DNA from: Pseudomonas sp. PSB18
Lineage (GTDB): Bacteria > Pseudomonadota > Gammaproteobacteria > Pseudomonadales > Pseudomonadaceae
Length of the DNA: 64,000 bases
Direction of reading: 5' to 3'
Assembly (NCBI RefSeq): GCF_014596565.1
Contig: NZ_NOIN01000018.1
Location: forward strand, 1 to 64,000
Part shown: one piece after another, positions 19,707-30,027 of the stretch
Layout: every line of letters starts with the position of its first letter
Numbering within the stretch: position 1 is the first letter of the stretch
Notes under the pieces: model-generated
What the model was told of the DNA's origin: nothing
Seen by the model: the letters and a program-made list of their open reading frames with translations, nothing else
Database searches by the model: none
Program-made: the position numbers and the translations under genes

Positions 19707-20531
19707 ATGGCAATCGTTAAATGCAAACCGACTTCCCCTGGCCGCCGTTTTGTGGTCAAGGTGGTCAATCAGGAGCTGCATAAAGGCGCTCCTCACGCAC
19801 CGCTGCTCGAGAAAAAATCGAAGTCTGGTGGTCGTAACAACAATGGCCGTATCACTACACGTCACGTGGGTGGTGGTCATAAGCAGCATTATCGTCTGGT
19901 CGACTTCCGTCGCAACGACAAGGATGGCATCGCTGCCACCGTCGAGCGTATCGAATACGATCCAAACCGTACTGCTCACATCGCTCTGCTGCTGTACGCA
20001 GATGGCGAGCGTCGCTACATCATCGCCCCTAAAGGCGTGAGTGCTGGCGACCAGCTGATCGCAGGTGCCCTGGCGCCGATCAAGCCGGGCAACGCTCTGC
20101 AACTGCGTAACATTCCAGTTGGTAGCACCGTACACGGCATCGAATTGAAGCCAGGTAAAGGCGCGCAAATCGCTCGTTCCGCTGGTGCTTCGGCTCAGCT
20201 GATCGCTCGTGAAGGTGTCTACGTGACCCTGCGTCTGCGTTCTGGTGAGATGCGTAAAGTACTGGCTGAATGCCGTGCGACCCTGGGCGAAGTCTCGAAC
20301 TCCGAGCACAGCCTGCGTTCGTTGGGTAAGGCTGGTGCCAAGCGCTGGCGTGGCGTTCGCCCAACCGTTCGTGGTGTTGCCATGAACCCGGTTGACCACC
20401 CACATGGTGGTGGTGAAGGTCGTACCTCTGGTGGTCGTCATCCGGTATCGCCATGGGGCTTCCCGACTAAGGGCGCGAAGACTCGTGGTAATAAGCGTAC
20501 CGACAAAATGATCGTCCGTCGTCGCAAGTAA
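19707..20531 (+). CDS. rplB: 50S ribosomal protein L2
   Basis: Conserved 50S protein needed for subunit joining and peptidyl transfer. The 274 residues include [13 protein letters not shown] and the [15 protein letters not shown] stretch, which holds the conserved His of the L2 active-site region. Confidence 0.99.
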   Translation: MAIVKCKPTSPGRRFVVKVVNQELHKGAPHAPLLEKKSKSGGRNNNGRITTRHVGGGHKQHYRLVDFRRNDKDGIAATVERIEYDPNRTAHIALLLYADGERRYIIAPKGVSAGDQLIAGALAPIKPGNALQLRNIPVGSTVHGIELKPGKGAQIARSAGASAQLIAREGVYVTLRLRSGEMRKVLAECRATLGEVSNSEHSLRSLGKAGAKRWRGVRPTVRGVAMNPVDHPHGGGEGRTSGGRHPVSPWGFPTKGAKTRGNKRTDKMIVRRRK

Positions 20532-20547
20532 ATAGAGGGATACGACA

Positions 20548-20823
20548 GTGCCACGTTCTCTGAAAAAAGGTCCTTTTATTGATCTTCACCTACTGAAGAA
20601 GATCGAAGTGGCGGCGGAAAAGAACGATCGCAAACCAGTTAAGACCTGGTCGCGTCGTTCGATGATCCTGCCACAAATGGTCGGTCTGACCATCGCAGTA
20701 CACAACGGTCGCCAGCACGTCCCAGTTCTCGTGAACGAAGACATGGTCGGCCACAAACTGGGCGAGTTCGCCGGTACCCGCACATACCGTGGGCACGTGG
20801 CTGACAAGAAAGCCAAGCGTTAA
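20548..20823 (+). CDS. rpsS: 30S ribosomal protein S19
   Basis: 30S head protein that pairs with S13 near the A site. The 91 residues start at a GTG (20548), giving [35 protein letters not shown] is the family signature. No ATG gives this N terminus, so the GTG start is well supported. Confidence 0.98.
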
Positions 20824-20834
20824 GGGGTAAGGAA

Positions 20835-21167
20835 ATGGAAGTAGCCGCTAAGTTGTCGGGCGCTCGAATCTCCGCCCAGAAAGCCCGCTTGGTCGCCGAC
20901 CAGATCCGCGGGAAGAAGGTGGGCGAAGCGCTCAACCTGTTGGCTTTCAGCAGTAAGAAAGCCGCCGAGATCATGAAAAAAGTGCTGGAGTCGGCCGTAG
21001 CCAACGCCGAGCATAACGAAGGCGCAGACGTTGATGACCTGAAGGTCAGCACCGTTTTCGTCAACGAAGGGCGTTCGCTGAAGCGCATCATGCCACGTGC
21101 CAAAGGCCGTGCTGATCGCATCGTCAAGCGGTCTTGCCATATCACTGTCAAGGTTGCTGACAAGTAA
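20835..21167 (+). CDS. rplV: 50S ribosomal protein L22
   Basis: Extended beta-hairpin protein of the exit tunnel, 110 residues. The hairpin region [20 protein letters not shown] is intact, including the residues altered in macrolide or SecM-arrest mutants. It lies 11 nt after rpsS. Confidence 0.98.
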
Positions 21168-21180
21168 CGGAGTCGAAGAG

Positions 21181-21867
21181 ATGGGTCAGAAAGTACATCC
21201 CATTGGCATTCGCCTGGGAATCGTCAAGGAGCACACCTCCGTCTGGTACGCAGACGGTCGGACTTATGCGGACTACTTGTTCGCTGATCTGAAGGTGCGT
21301 GAGTATCTCCAAGACAAACTAAAAAGCGCGTCCGTAAGCCGTATCGATATCCATCGTCCGGCTCAGACTGCACGTATCACCATCCACACCGCTCGTCCAG
21401 GTATCGTTATCGGGAAGAAAGGTGAAGATGTTGAGAAACTGCGTCAGGACCTGACCAAGCAAATGGGTGTGCCTGTGCACATCAATATCGAAGAGATCCG
21501 CAAGCCGGAACTCGACGGTATGCTGGTTGCGCAGAGCGTAGCTCAGCAGCTGGAGCGTCGCGTAATGTTCCGTCGCGCTATGAAGCGCGCTGTACAGAAC
21601 GCAATTCGCATTGGTGCCAAAGGCATCAAAATCCAAGTGAGCGGTCGTCTCGGCGGTGCTGAAATCGCACGTACTGAATGGTATCGCGAAGGTCGTGTGC
21701 CACTGCACACCCTGCGTGCCGACATCGACTATGCCAACTACGAAGCTCACACCACCTACGGTGTGATCGGTGTAAAGGTTTGGATCTTCAAAGGCGAAGT
21801 AATTGGTGGTCGCCAAGAAGAGCTGAAACCACAAGCACCAGCGCCTCGTAAAAAAGCTGCTAAGTAA
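21181..21867 (+). CDS. rpsC: 30S ribosomal protein S3
   Basis: mRNA-entry protein of the 30S subunit with KH domain; helps unwind mRNA. The start at 21181 ([18 protein letters not shown]) gives 228 residues; the reading frame is open further upstream inside rplV, but that extension is not S3. The KH motif appears as [11 protein letters not shown]. The C terminus is a basic tail ending APRKKAAK. Confidence 0.98.
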   Translation: MGQKVHPIGIRLGIVKEHTSVWYADGRTYADYLFADLKVREYLQDKLKSASVSRIDIHRPAQTARITIHTARPGIVIGKKGEDVEKLRQDLTKQMGVPVHINIEEIRKPELDGMLVAQSVAQQLERRVMFRRAMKRAVQNAIRIGAKGIKIQVSGRLGGAEIARTEWYREGRVPLHTLRADIDYANYEAHTTYGVIGVKVWIFKGEVIGGRQEELKPQAPAPRKKAAK

Positions 21868-21879
21868 GGGGTACGCCAA

Positions 21880-22293
21880 ATGTTGCAACCAAAGCGTACG
21901 AAGTTCCGCAAGCAGATGACCGGTCACAACCGTGGCCTGGCATTGCGCGGTAGCAAAGTCAGCTTCGGCGAGTTCGCGCTGAAGTCTGTTGCTCGTGGTC
22001 GTCTCACCGCTCGTCAGATCGAGTCAGCGCGTCGTGCTCTGACCCGTCACGTAAAACGTGGCGGCAAGATCTGGATCCGTGTATTCCCGGACAAGCCTGT
22101 CACCAAGAAGCCACTCGAAGTTCGGATGGGTAAAGGTAAGGGTAACGTGGAGTACTGGGTTGCCCAGATTCAGCCAGGCAAAGTCCTGTATGAAATCGAG
22201 GGTGTTTCTGAAGAGCTGGCGCGTGAGGCTTTCGCCCTGGCTGCTGCAAAGCTGCCGCTCGCCACCTCCTTTGTTAAACGGACGGTGATGTGA
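21880..22293 (+). CDS. rplP: 50S ribosomal protein L16
   Basis: 50S protein contacting A-site tRNA. The 137 residues begin [19 protein letters not shown]; Arg81, the residue hydroxylated in E. coli, falls in the conserved [20 protein letters not shown] region. Its stop codon overlaps the rpmC start by one base. Confidence 0.98.
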
Positions 22294-22484
22294 TGAAAGC
22301 GAATGAACTTCGTGAAAAATCAGCACAGCAGCTGAACGAGCAACTGCTCGGCCTGCTGCGCGACCAGTTCAATCTGCGTATGCAGAAAGCAACTGGCCAG
22401 TTGGGGCAGTCTCATCTGCTCTCGCAAGTTAAGCGTGACATCGCTCGCGTGAAAACTGTGCTCAACCAGCAGGCAGGTAAGTAA
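22293..22484 (+). CDS. rpmC: 50S ribosomal protein L29
   Basis: Small two-helix protein near the tunnel exit. Starting at the ATG at 22293 gives the usual [18 protein letters not shown] and 63 residues; a GTG three bases upstream would add one Met. The start shares one base with the rplP stop. Confidence 0.96.
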
Positions 22485-22486
22485 TC

Positions 22487-22753
22487 ATGGCTGAAGCCGA
22501 AAAAACTGTCCGTACGCTGACTGGCCGTGTTGTCAGCGACAAGATGGACAAAACCATCACCGTTCTGATCGAGCGTCGCGTTAAGCACCCGATCTACGGT
22601 AAATACGTTAAGCGTTCGACTAAGCTGCACGCGCACGACGAAACCAATCAGTGCCACATCGGCGACAAGGTCACTATTCGTGAAACCCGTCCGATGGCCA
22701 AGACCAAATCTTGGGCGCTGGTTGATGTTCTCGAACGCGCTGTGGAAGTCTAA
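22487..22753 (+). CDS. rpsQ: 30S ribosomal protein S17
   Basis: OB-fold protein binding 16S rRNA early in assembly. The 88 residues include [19 protein letters not shown] and the later [12 protein letters not shown], both S17 signatures. It starts 2 nt after rpmC. Confidence 0.98.
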   Translation: MAEAEKTVRTLTGRVVSDKMDKTITVLIERRVKHPIYGKYVKRSTKLHAHDETNQCHIGDKVTIRETRPMAKTKSWALVDVLERAVEV

Positions 22754-22776
22754 GGGCTAGGGGTCGGAGAAATTAT

Positions 22777-23145
22777 ATGATTCAGACTCAATCCATGCTT
22801 GATGTGGCCGATAACAGCGGCGCTCGCCGCGTTATGTGCATCAAGGTGCTGGGTGGCTCCCATCGTCGTTACGCTGCTATTGGCGACATCATCAAAGTTA
22901 CCGTCAAGGAAGCAATTCCTCGCGGTAAAGTGAAGAAAGGTCAAGTGATGACTGCTGTTGTAGTCCGCACTCGCCATGGTGTTCGTCGCGCTGACGGCTC
23001 CATCATCCGCTTTGATGGCAACGCTGCTGTTCTGTTGAACAACAAGCAAGAGCCAATCGGCACCCGTATCTTTGGGCCAGTGACCCGTGAACTTCGTACT
23101 GAGAAGTTCATGAAGATCGTCTCGCTCGCCCCAGAAGTGCTGTAA
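22777..23145 (+). CDS. rplN: 50S ribosomal protein L14
   Basis: Intersubunit-bridge protein; binding site of the silencing factor RsfS. The 122 residues include [19 protein letters not shown] and [19 protein letters not shown]. In E. coli rplN opens the spc operon after the S10 operon. Here the 23-nt gap from rpsQ shows no obvious terminator, so the S10 and spc operons are probably continuous. Confidence 0.98.
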   Translation: MIQTQSMLDVADNSGARRVMCIKVLGGSHRRYAAIGDIIKVTVKEAIPRGKVKKGQVMTAVVVRTRHGVRRADGSIIRFDGNAAVLLNNKQEPIGTRIFGPVTRELRTEKFMKIVSLAPEVL

Positions 23146-23156
23146 GGAGATCCGAC

Positions 23157-23471
23157 ATGCAAAAGATTCGTCGTGACGACGAGATCATCGTGATCGCCGG
23201 CAAAGACAAGGGCAAGCGCGGTAAGGTGCTCAAGGTTCTCGCTGACAACCGTCTGGTTGTAGGTGGTCTGAACCTGGTCAAGCGCCATACCAAGCCTAAC
23301 CCGATGTCGGGCGTACAGGGCGGTATCGTCGAGAAAGAAGCGCCACTGCACGCTTCCAACGTCGCCATTTTCAACGGCGAAACCAACAAGGCTGACCGCG
23401 TTGGTTTCAAAGTAGAAGACGGCAAAAAAATTCGTGTCTTCAAGTCGACCCAAAAAGCGGTTGATGCTTGA
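23157..23471 (+). CDS. rplX: 50S ribosomal protein L24
   Basis: Assembly initiator of the 50S subunit with a KOW motif ([17 protein letters not shown]). 104 residues, with the usual [20 protein letters not shown] centre. Confidence 0.98.
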   Translation: MQKIRRDDEIIVIAGKDKGKRGKVLKVLADNRLVVGGLNLVKRHTKPNPMSGVQGGIVEKEAPLHASNVAIFNGETNKADRVGFKVEDGKKIRVFKSTQKAVDA

Positions 23472-23491
23472 ACACTGCTAGGTAGAAGACC

Positions 23492-24031
23492 ATGGCACGA
23501 CTGAAAGAGATTTACCGGAAGGAAATCGCACCGAAGCTTAAGGAAGAACTTAAGCTGGCGAACGTGATGGAAGTTCCGCGCATTACCAAGATCACCCTGA
23601 ACATGGGTCTGGGCGAAGCGATCGGTGACAAGAAAGTCATCGAGCACGCGGTAGCTGACCTGGAGAAGATCACCGGCCAGAAAGTCGTTGTGACTCACGC
23701 TCGCAAATCCATCGCTGGCTTCAAAGTCCGCGAAGGTTGGCCGATCGGTGTCAAAGTGACCCTGCGTCGCGATCGTATGTACGAGTTCCTGGATCGTCTG
23801 CTGTCGATCTCCCTGCCTCGGGTTCGCGACTTCCGCGGCCTGAATGCCAAGTCCTTCGATGGTCGTGGCAACTACAGCATGGGCGTGAAAGAGCAGATCA
23901 TTTTCCCGGAAATCGATTACGACAAGATCGATGCTCTGCGCGGTCTGGACATTACCCTGACCACCACTGCCAAATCGGATGACGAAGGTCGCGCTCTGCT
24001 GCGTGCTTTCAAATTCCCGTTCCGCAACTGA
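23492..24031 (+). CDS. rplE: 50S ribosomal protein L5
   Basis: Binds 5S rRNA and contacts the 30S head. The 179 residues include [20 protein letters not shown] and [20 protein letters not shown], both conserved in L5. Followed by rpsN after 13 nt. Confidence 0.98.
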   Translation: MARLKEIYRKEIAPKLKEELKLANVMEVPRITKITLNMGLGEAIGDKKVIEHAVADLEKITGQKVVVTHARKSIAGFKVREGWPIGVKVTLRRDRMYEFLDRLLSISLPRVRDFRGLNAKSFDGRGNYSMGVKEQIIFPEIDYDKIDALRGLDITLTTTAKSDDEGRALLRAFKFPFRN

Positions 24032-24044
24032 TTGGAGTAGGAAA

Positions 24045-24350
24045 ATGGCCAAGAAGAGCATGAAAAACCGTGAGCTGAAGCGTCAGCTCACCGTTGCCAA
24101 GTACGCCACCAAGCGTGCAGCGCTGAAAGCTATCATCGTTGATCTGAACGCAAGTCCAGAAGCACGTTGGGAAGCGACCGTAGCACTGCAGAAGCAGCCG
24201 CGTGACGCAAGCGCCTCGCGCATGCGTAACCGCTGCCGCCTGACTGGTCGTCCGCACGGCGTATACCGCAAGTTCGGCCTCGGCCGCAACATGCTGCGCC
24301 AAGCTGCAATGCGTGGTGACGTTCCAGGTCTGGTTAAAGCCAGCTGGTAA
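24045..24350 (+). CDS. rpsN: 30S ribosomal protein S14 (zinc-free form)
   Basis: 30S head protein. The start at 24045 gives [20 protein letters not shown] and 101 residues; the frame is open upstream into rplE but that part is not S14. It is the long form without the zinc CXXC pair, with [21 protein letters not shown] 209-nt spacer separates it from rpsH, unusually long for this operon. Confidence 0.97.
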   Translation: MAKKSMKNRELKRQLTVAKYATKRAALKAIIVDLNASPEARWEATVALQKQPRDASASRMRNRCRLTGRPHGVYRKFGLGRNMLRQAAMRGDVPGLVKASW

Positions 24351-24412
24351 GCACTATCAAAGTCTCGGTGTTCGGGATCCCAGGATCCTGACCGCCGGTG
24401 GCCTTGAAGCAG

Positions 24413-24438
24413 AATCAAGCCCCTTTTGGGGCTTGATT
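24413..24438 (+). other. Perfect 11-bp hairpin in the rpsN-rpsH spacer
   Basis: AATCAAGCCCC/GGGGCTTGATT with loop TTTT. No strong T-run follows (CATTTCTGGGG). The right arm carries the -35-like TTGATT of a putative promoter, so the hairpin and promoter overlap. Confidence 0.7.
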
Positions 24439-24461
24439 CATTTCTGGGGTATGTCTAGAAT
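24433..24461 (+). promoter_or_regulatory. Putative internal promoter before rpsH
   Basis: TTGATT (24433-24438) and TAGAAT (24456-24461) are 17 nt apart; the -10 is the same hexamer as in the S10 promoter. It would give a leader of about 90 nt before rpsH. Confidence 0.5.
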
Positions 24462-24517
24462 GACCGGCTCGCCTGAGCCCGTGTTTTTCATGCCCGGAGT
24501 TTCTCGGCGACACGTAG

Positions 24518-24539
24518 TAGCCGCAAGGCTAATTTTTTT
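24518..24539 (+). terminator. Attenuator-like hairpin before rpsH
   Basis: A 5-bp stem TAGCC/GGCTA closed by a GCAA (GNRA) tetraloop is followed by A and seven Ts, ending 20 nt before the rpsH start. The stem is short, so termination strength is uncertain. Confidence 0.45.
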
Positions 24540-24559
24540 GCATTAGGAGCGTCTAGCCC

Positions 24560-24952
24560 ATGAGTATGCAGGACCCGTTAGCGGACATGCTAACTCGAAT
24601 CCGTAATGCCCAGATGGCTGAAAAGTCCGTCGTAAGCATGCCGTCTTCCACGTTGAAGGTGGCTGTAGCAAAAGTCCTCAAGGACGAAGGTTACATCGCG
24701 GGTTATCAGATCAGCAGCGAAATCAAGCCTCTGCTGTCCATCGAGCTGAAATACTTCGAAGGCCGTCCGGTCATCGAGGAAGTGAAGCGCGTTAGCCGTC
24801 CAGGCCTGCGTCAGTACAAGTCCGTCGAGGATCTGCCGAAAGTTCGCGGCGGTCTGGGCGTGTCTATCGTCTCCACCAACAAAGGTGTGATGACTGATCG
24901 TGCTGCGCGCGCTGCCGGTGTCGGCGGCGAAGTTCTTTGCACTGTGTTCTAA
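24560..24952 (+). CDS. rpsH: 30S ribosomal protein S8
   Basis: Central-domain 16S-binding protein and, in E. coli, the repressor of the spc operon. The 130 residues start [18 protein letters not shown], with the C-terminal [20 protein letters not shown]. The preceding 209-nt spacer has its own hairpins and promoter-like site, which suggests separate control of rpsH onward. Confidence 0.98.
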   Translation: MSMQDPLADMLTRIRNAQMAEKSVVSMPSSTLKVAVAKVLKDEGYIAGYQISSEIKPLLSIELKYFEGRPVIEEVKRVSRPGLRQYKSVEDLPKVRGGLGVSIVSTNKGVMTDRAARAAGVGGEVLCTVF

Positions 24953-24964
24953 GGGGGGATAAGC

Positions 24965-25498
24965 ATGTCTCGCGTCGCTAAGAACCCCGTTAAGCTGCCA
25001 GCCGGTGTCGAAGTCAAATTCGCAGGCCAACAGCTTTCGGTGAAGGGTGCCAAGGGCACTCTTGAACTGAACATCCATTCGTCCGTTGAGATCGTTGAAG
25101 AAGCCGGTGAGCTGCGTTTCGCTGCTCGCAATGGCGATCAACAGACTCGCGCAATGGCTGGTACCACTCGTGCGTTGGTAAACAACATGGTCCAAGGCGT
25201 AAGCCAAGGCTTCGAGCGCAAGCTCCAGCTGGTCGGTGTTGGTTACAAAGCGCAAGCAAAAGGCTCGGTTCTGAACCTGGCTCTTGGCTTCTCGCACCCA
25301 GTGGATTACGAACTGCCGGAAGGCATCACCGCTGAGACTCCTAGCCAGACCGATATCCTGATCAAGGGCATCGACAAGCAGCTGGTAGGTCAAGTGGCCG
25401 CCGAGATCCGCGACTTCCGTCCACCAGAGCCGTACAAAGGCAAAGGTGTGCGCTACGCGGACGAAGTCGTCCGTCGTAAAGAAGCCAAGAAGAAGTAG
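24965..25498 (+). CDS. rplF: 50S ribosomal protein L6
   Basis: 50S protein near the sarcin-ricin loop and GTPase centre. The 177 residues begin [19 protein letters not shown] and include [19 protein letters not shown], the C-terminal signature. Confidence 0.98.
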   Translation: MSRVAKNPVKLPAGVEVKFAGQQLSVKGAKGTLELNIHSSVEIVEEAGELRFAARNGDQQTRAMAGTTRALVNNMVQGVSQGFERKLQLVGVGYKAQAKGSVLNLALGFSHPVDYELPEGITAETPSQTDILIKGIDKQLVGQVAAEIRDFRPPEPYKGKGVRYADEVVRRKEAKKK

Positions 25499-25508
25499 GG
25501 CATAGCAA

Positions 25509-25859
25509 ATGACCGACAAAAAAGTTACTCGACTGCGTCGCGCTCGCAAAGCACGCCTGAAAATGCACGAACTCGAAGTCGTGCGTCTCTGCGTGTTCCG
25601 CTCTTCGCAGCACATCTACGCCCAGGTCATTTCGGCCGACGGCAACAAGGTCCTGGCAAGTGCCTCGACTTTGGATAAAGAACTGCGTGATGGTGCCACC
25701 GGCAACATCGACGCGGCCACTAAGGTTGGCCAGCTGGTCGCTACGCGTGCTAAAGCCGCTGGCGTCTCGCAGGTGGCTTTCGACCGCTCTGGCTTCAAGT
25801 ACCACGGCCGCGTCAAGGCGCTGGCTGATGCTGCTCGTGAAGCTGGGCTGGAGTTCTAA
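25509..25859 (+). CDS. rplR: 50S ribosomal protein L18
   Basis: 5S rRNA-binding protein of the central protuberance. The 116 residues start [20 protein letters not shown] and end [20 protein letters not shown] followed by EAGLEF, as expected. Confidence 0.98.
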   Translation: MTDKKVTRLRRARKARLKMHELEVVRLCVFRSSQHIYAQVISADGNKVLASASTLDKELRDGATGNIDAATKVGQLVATRAKAAGVSQVAFDRSGFKYHGRVKALADAAREAGLEF

Positions 25860-25862
25860 GTT

Positions 25863-26363
25863 ATGTCAAATAACGACCAAAAGCGCGACGAAGGCTACAT
25901 CGAGAAGCTGGTTCAAGTTAACCGCGTAGCCAAAACCGTTAAAGGCGGCCGTATCTTCACTTTCACCGCGCTGACCGTGGTGGGTGATGGTAAAGGCCGT
26001 GTTGGCTTCGGCCGTGGCAAGTCGCGTGAAGTGCCTGCTGCGATCCAGAAGGCAATGGAAGCTGCTCGCCGCAACATGATCCAGGTTGATCTGAACGGCA
26101 CCACCCTGCAGTACGCAATGAAGTCTGCCCATGGCGCTTCGAAGGTGTACATGCAGCCTGCTTCTGAAGGTACCGGTATCATCGCTGGCGGCGCTATGCG
26201 TGCTGTCCTCGAAGTTGCTGGCGTTCAGAACGTTCTGGCCAAGTGCTACGGCTCGACTAACCCTGTAAACGTGGTTCACGCCACTTTCAAGGGTTTGAAA
26301 GCAATGCAGTCTCCTGAATCCATTGCCGCCAAGCGTGGCAAAAGCGTCAAGGAGATCTTCTGA
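25863..26363 (+). CDS. rpsE: 30S ribosomal protein S5
   Basis: 30S body protein affecting decoding fidelity and mRNA unwinding. The 166 residues include [20 protein letters not shown] and the loop [20 protein letters not shown], where spectinomycin-resistance changes occur; it reads wild type. Confidence 0.98.
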
Positions 26364-26365
26364 TC

Positions 26366-26542
26366 ATGGCTACCGTAAAAGTTACGCTGATCAAAAGCAT
26401 GACCGGCCGCATCCCTAACCACAAACTGTGCGTTAAGGGTCTGGGTCTGCGTCGCATCGGTCACACTGTAGAAGTCCAGGATACTCCCGAGAATCGCGGG
26501 ATGATCAACAAGGCTTACTACATGCTGCGTGTCGAGGGTTAA
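26366..26542 (+). CDS. rpmD: 50S ribosomal protein L30
   Basis: Small 50S protein, 58 residues, read directly from the sequence: [20 protein letters not shown], then [16 protein letters not shown] and an end in MLRVEG. It starts 2 nt after the rpsE stop and ends 3 nt before rplO, the normal spc position. Confidence 0.97.
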
Positions 26543-26545
26543 TCG

Positions 26546-26983
26546 ATGAAACTCAATGATCTGAGTCCAGCGCCGGGTTCCCGTCGCGAAAAGCATCGTC
26601 CGGGCCGTGGTATCGGTAGTGGTTTGGGCAAGACCGGTGGCCGTGGCCACAAAGGTCAGACCTCCCGCTCCGGTGGCACCATTGCTCCAGGCTTTGAAGG
26701 CGGTCAACAGCCGCTGCATCGTCGCCTGCCGAAGTTCGGTTTCGTTTCCCTGAAGGCCATGGACCGCGCAGAAGTGCGTCTGTCCGAGCTGGCTAAAGTG
26801 GACGGCGACATCGTCACCGTGCAGTCCCTGAAGGATGCCAACGTGATCAACCAGAACGTACAGCGTGTGAAAATCATGCTGTCGGGCGAAGTTGCTCGCG
26901 CTGTCACCATCGGAAAGGGAATCGGCGCCACCAAAGGTGCGCGTGCGGCTATCGAAGCAGCTGGCGGCAAGTTCGAGGAATAA
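26546..26983 (+). CDS. rplO: 50S ribosomal protein L15
   Basis: Late-assembly 50S protein. The 145 residues include the glycine-rich [19 protein letters not shown] and the [18 protein letters not shown] stretch. Its stop codon directly abuts the secY start. Confidence 0.98.
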   Translation: MKLNDLSPAPGSRREKHRPGRGIGSGLGKTGGRGHKGQTSRSGGTIAPGFEGGQQPLHRRLPKFGFVSLKAMDRAEVRLSELAKVDGDIVTVQSLKDANVINQNVQRVKIMLSGEVARAVTIGKGIGATKGARAAIEAAGGKFEE

Positions 26984-28312
26984 ATGGCTAAGCAAGGTGC
27001 TCTCTCTGCGCTCGGCAAAGGCGGTATGTCTGAACTCTGGGCTCGTCTGCGTTTTCTGTTCCTGGCGATTATCGTCTACCGAATAGGCGCACACATCCCG
27101 GTTCCAGGTATCAACCCGGACCGACTCGCAGACCTGTTTCGACAGAATGAGGGGACCATTCTTAGCTTGTTCAACATGTTTTCCGGCGGCGCGCTGGAGC
27201 GGATGAGTATCTTTGCATTGGGGATCATGCCGTACATTTCGGCATCGATCATCATGCAGCTGATGACAGCCGTCAGCCCGCAGCTGGAGCAGTTGAAGAA
27301 GGAAGGTGAAGCTGGCCGTCGCAAGATCAGCCAGTACACCCGCTACGGCACTGTCGTACTCGCTCTCGTCCAGGCCATTGGCATGTCCATTGGCCTGGCA
27401 GGGCAGGGCGTTTCGTTCAATGCTGACCTCAGCTTCTATTTCGTCGCGGTTACCACATTTGTGGCAGGCGCGATGTTCATGATGTGGTTGGGTGAGCAGA
27501 TTACTGAGCGTGGTGTTGGCAACGGTATCTCGATGTTGATCTTCGCAGGTATCGTCGCCGGTCTTCCGAGAGCGATCGGGCAGTCTTTCGAGTCTGCGCG
27601 TCAGGGTGATATCAACATTTTTGCCCTGGTTGCCATCGGTTTGCTGGCAGTAGCGATTATCGGTTTCGTGGTGTTCATTGAGCGTGGTCAGCGTCGTATT
27701 GCTGTTCACTACGCCAAGCGTCAGCAGGGCCGCAAGGTGTTTGCTGCGCAGACCAGCCACTTGCCGTTGAAGGTGAACATGGCCGGCGTTATCCCGGCTA
27801 TTTTCGCGAGCAGCATCTTGCTGTTCCCGGCTTCGTTGGGTGCCTGGTTCGGCCAGTCTGAAGGTATGGGCTGGTTGCAGGACATCTCGCAGTCGATCGC
27901 TCCTGGTCAGCCGTTGAATATTCTGCTGTTTAGTGCAGGGATTATTTTCTTCTGCTTCTTCTATACGGCGTTGATGTTCAATCCGAAAGACGTAGCGGAA
28001 AACCTGAAGAAGTCCGGTGCCTTTATTCCGGGCATCCGTCCAGGTGAGCAGTCTGCGCGCTACATTGATGGCGTTCTGACTCGCTTGACCATGTTCGGTG
28101 CTCTTTACATGACGGCCGTCTGCTTGCTGCCCCAGTTCCTGGTGGTTGCAGCAAACGTACCGTTCTACCTTGGCGGGACCTCGTTGCTGATCGTGGTCGT
28201 GGTTGTGATGGACTTCATGTCCCAAGTACAATCGCACCTCGTTTCGCACCAGTACGAATCCCTGATGAAGAAAGCCAACCTGAAGGGCTACGGCAGCGGC
28301 ATGCTGCGCTGA
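26984..28312 (+). CDS. secY: Preprotein translocase channel SecY
   Basis: Channel subunit of the SecYEG translocon, 442 residues with ten hydrophobic segments expected. [20 protein letters not shown] and [10 protein letters not shown] are the usual cytoplasmic-loop signatures. The ATG follows immediately after the rplO stop, so it is likely translationally coupled. Confidence 0.98.
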   Translation: MAKQGALSALGKGGMSELWARLRFLFLAIIVYRIGAHIPVPGINPDRLADLFRQNEGTILSLFNMFSGGALERMSIFALGIMPYISASIIMQLMTAVSPQLEQLKKEGEAGRRKISQYTRYGTVVLALVQAIGMSIGLAGQGVSFNADLSFYFVAVTTFVAGAMFMMWLGEQITERGVGNGISMLIFAGIVAGLPRAIGQSFESARQGDINIFALVAIGLLAVAIIGFVVFIERGQRRIAVHYAKRQQGRKVFAAQTSHLPLKVNMAGVIPAIFASSILLFPASLGAWFGQSEGMGWLQDISQSIAPGQPLNILLFSAGIIFFCFFYTALMFNPKDVAENLKKSGAFIPGIRPGEQSARYIDGVLTRLTMFGALYMTAVCLLPQFLVVAANVPFYLGGTSLLIVVVVVMDFMSQVQSHLVSHQYESLMKKANLKGYGSGMLR

Positions 28313-28342
28313 GTAGCGTCCATAAGGTTCGAGGAGTTGGTG

Positions 28343-28459
28343 ATGAAAGTTCGTGCATCGGTGAAAAAGCTGTGCCGTAACTGCAAGATTATTCGCCGCG
28401 AAGGTGTTGTTCGAGTAATTTGCAGCGCGGAACCGCGTCACAAACAGCGCCAAGGCTGA
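28343..28459 (+). CDS. rpmJ: 50S ribosomal protein L36 (zinc form)
   Basis: The smallest 50S protein, 38 residues read directly: [20 protein letters not shown], ending RHKQRQG. Cys11, Cys14, Cys27 and His33 form the zinc-ribbon ligands, so this is the zinc-binding paralog that zinc-starved cells can replace. Last gene of the spc operon. Confidence 0.96.
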
Positions 28460-28477
28460 GTGTGATTGTGCTTTAAG

Positions 28478-28501
28478 CCCGGCAGCTAGTGCGCTGCCGG
28501 G
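28478..28501 (+). terminator. Hairpin between rpmJ and rpsM
   Basis: A 9-bp perfect stem CCCGGCAGC/GCTGCCGGG with loop TAGTGC is followed by T-rich but interrupted TTGATTATTTGTTATT. It may terminate the spc transcript partially. The alpha promoter begins right after it. Confidence 0.6.
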
Positions 28502-28530
28502 TTGATTATTTGTTATTACAGCGATATTAT
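28502..28530 (+). promoter_or_regulatory. Putative alpha-operon promoter
   Basis: TTGATT (28502-28507), a 17-nt spacer and TATTAT (28525-28530), 60 nt before rpsM. The leader downstream of it would be where S4 represses translation, by analogy with E. coli. Confidence 0.6.
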
Positions 28531-28589
28531 CTCGCGCCCTATTTCTTGGCTTCCGGGGCGTAGGTAGCTGTCAATTGGAGTCCCACTGA

Positions 28590-28946
28590 ATGGCCCGTAT
28601 TGCAGGCGTCAACATTCCAGATAACAAGCATACTGTTATCTCGCTGACCTACATCTATGGTGTTGGTCGCACTACTGCGCAGAAAATTTGTGCAGTGGCT
28701 GGGGTCAACCCAGCGGCAAAGATCAAAGATCTGAGCGACGAGCAGATTGAACAGCTGCGTGGCGAAGTGGCGAAGTTCACCACTGAAGGTGACCTGCGTC
28801 GCGAAGTCAACATGAAAATCAAGCGCTTGATGGACCTCGGTTGCTATCGCGGTCTGCGTCATCGTCGTGGTCTGCCAGTACGCGGTCAGCGTACCAAGAC
28901 CAACGCGCGTACCCGTAAAGGTCCGCGTAAGCCGATCCGCAAGTAA
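28590..28946 (+). CDS. rpsM: 30S ribosomal protein S13
   Basis: 30S head protein contacting P-site tRNA and the 50S bridge. The 118 residues start [20 protein letters not shown] and end in the basic [16 protein letters not shown]-type tail. First gene of the alpha operon. Confidence 0.98.
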   Translation: MARIAGVNIPDNKHTVISLTYIYGVGRTTAQKICAVAGVNPAAKIKDLSDEQIEQLRGEVAKFTTEGDLRREVNMKIKRLMDLGCYRGLRHRRGLPVRGQRTKTNARTRKGPRKPIRK

Positions 28947-28976
28947 TCGCCCCAGCGAATCGACAGGAATTTAATC

Positions 28977-29366
28977 ATGGCAAAACCTGCTGCTCGTCCT
29001 CGTAAGAAAGTTAAAAAGACAGTGGTTGATGGCATCGCCCACATCCATGCTTCTTTTAACAACACCATCGTGACCATTACCGACCGTCAAGGTAACGCTC
29101 TTTCCTGGGCTACCTCCGGTGGTTCGGGTTTCCGCGGTTCCCGCAAGTCCACCCCGTTCGCTGCTCAAGTAGCTGCTGAGCGTGCTGGTCAAGCTGCGCT
29201 GGAATACGGCCTGAAAAACCTCGACGTCAACGTCAAGGGTCCAGGTCCAGGTCGTGAATCCGCAGTTCGTGCTTTGAACGGCTGTGGCTACAAGATCGCC
29301 AGCATCACCGACGTGACGCCAATCCCGCACAACGGGTGCCGTCCGCCGAAGAAGCGCCGCGTGTAA
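28977..29366 (+). CDS. rpsK: 30S ribosomal protein S11
   Basis: Platform protein of the 30S subunit near the E site. The 129 residues include [19 protein letters not shown] and the C terminus [13 protein letters not shown]. Confidence 0.98.
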   Translation: MAKPAARPRKKVKKTVVDGIAHIHASFNNTIVTITDRQGNALSWATSGGSGFRGSRKSTPFAAQVAAERAGQAALEYGLKNLDVNVKGPGPGRESAVRALNGCGYKIASITDVTPIPHNGCRPPKKRRV

Positions 29367-29384
29367 TCCAGGAGATTGTAAAGA

Positions 29385-30005
29385 ATGGCTCGTTACATTG
29401 GTCCAAAATGCAAACTCGCTCGTCGCGAAGGCACCGATCTCTTCCTGAAGAGCGGCGTGCGCGCGATCGAATCGAAGTGCAACATCGAAGCAGCACCTGG
29501 TATCCACGGCCAACGCCGCGGTCGCCAGTCCGATTACGGCACCCAACTGCGTGAAAAGCAGAAGGTCCGTCGTATCTACGGCGTTCTCGAGCGTCAATTC
29601 AGCGGCTACTACAAAGAAGCTGCTGGCAAGAAAGGCGCAACCGGCGAAAACCTGTTGCAACTGCTCGAATGCCGCCTGGACAACGTTGTATACCGTATGG
29701 GTTTCGGTTCTACTCGTGCCGAATCCCGTCAGCTGGTATCGCACAAGTCGATCAGCGTTAACGGTCAGACCGTAAACGTTCCGTCCTACCAGGTTCGTGC
29801 TGGTGACGTGGTTGCTGTTCGCGAGAAAGCAAAGAACCAACTTCGCATTGTCCAAGCTCTCGATCTGTGTGCCCAACGTGGCCGCGTAGAATGGGTAGAA
29901 GTAGACACTGAGAAGAAGTCGGGCGTTTTCAAGAACGTTCCAGCTCGCAGTGATCTGTCCGCCGACATCAACGAAAGCCTGATTGTCGAGCTCTACTCCA
30001 AGTAA
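29385..30005 (+). CDS. rpsD: 30S ribosomal protein S4
   Basis: Assembly initiator of the 30S subunit; in E. coli it is the repressor of the alpha operon and an antitermination factor. The 206 residues start [20 protein letters not shown]; the S4 RNA-binding domain covers about residues 96-155 ([20 protein letters not shown]). It lies 18 nt after rpsK and 22 nt before rpoA. Confidence 0.98.
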   Translation: MARYIGPKCKLARREGTDLFLKSGVRAIESKCNIEAAPGIHGQRRGRQSDYGTQLREKQKVRRIYGVLERQFSGYYKEAAGKKGATGENLLQLLECRLDNVVYRMGFGSTRAESRQLVSHKSISVNGQTVNVPSYQVRAGDVVAVREKAKNQLRIVQALDLCAQRGRVEWVEVDTEKKSGVFKNVPARSDLSADINESLIVELYSK

Positions 30006-30027
30006 GGGCTAGAAAATAGGTGCATCC

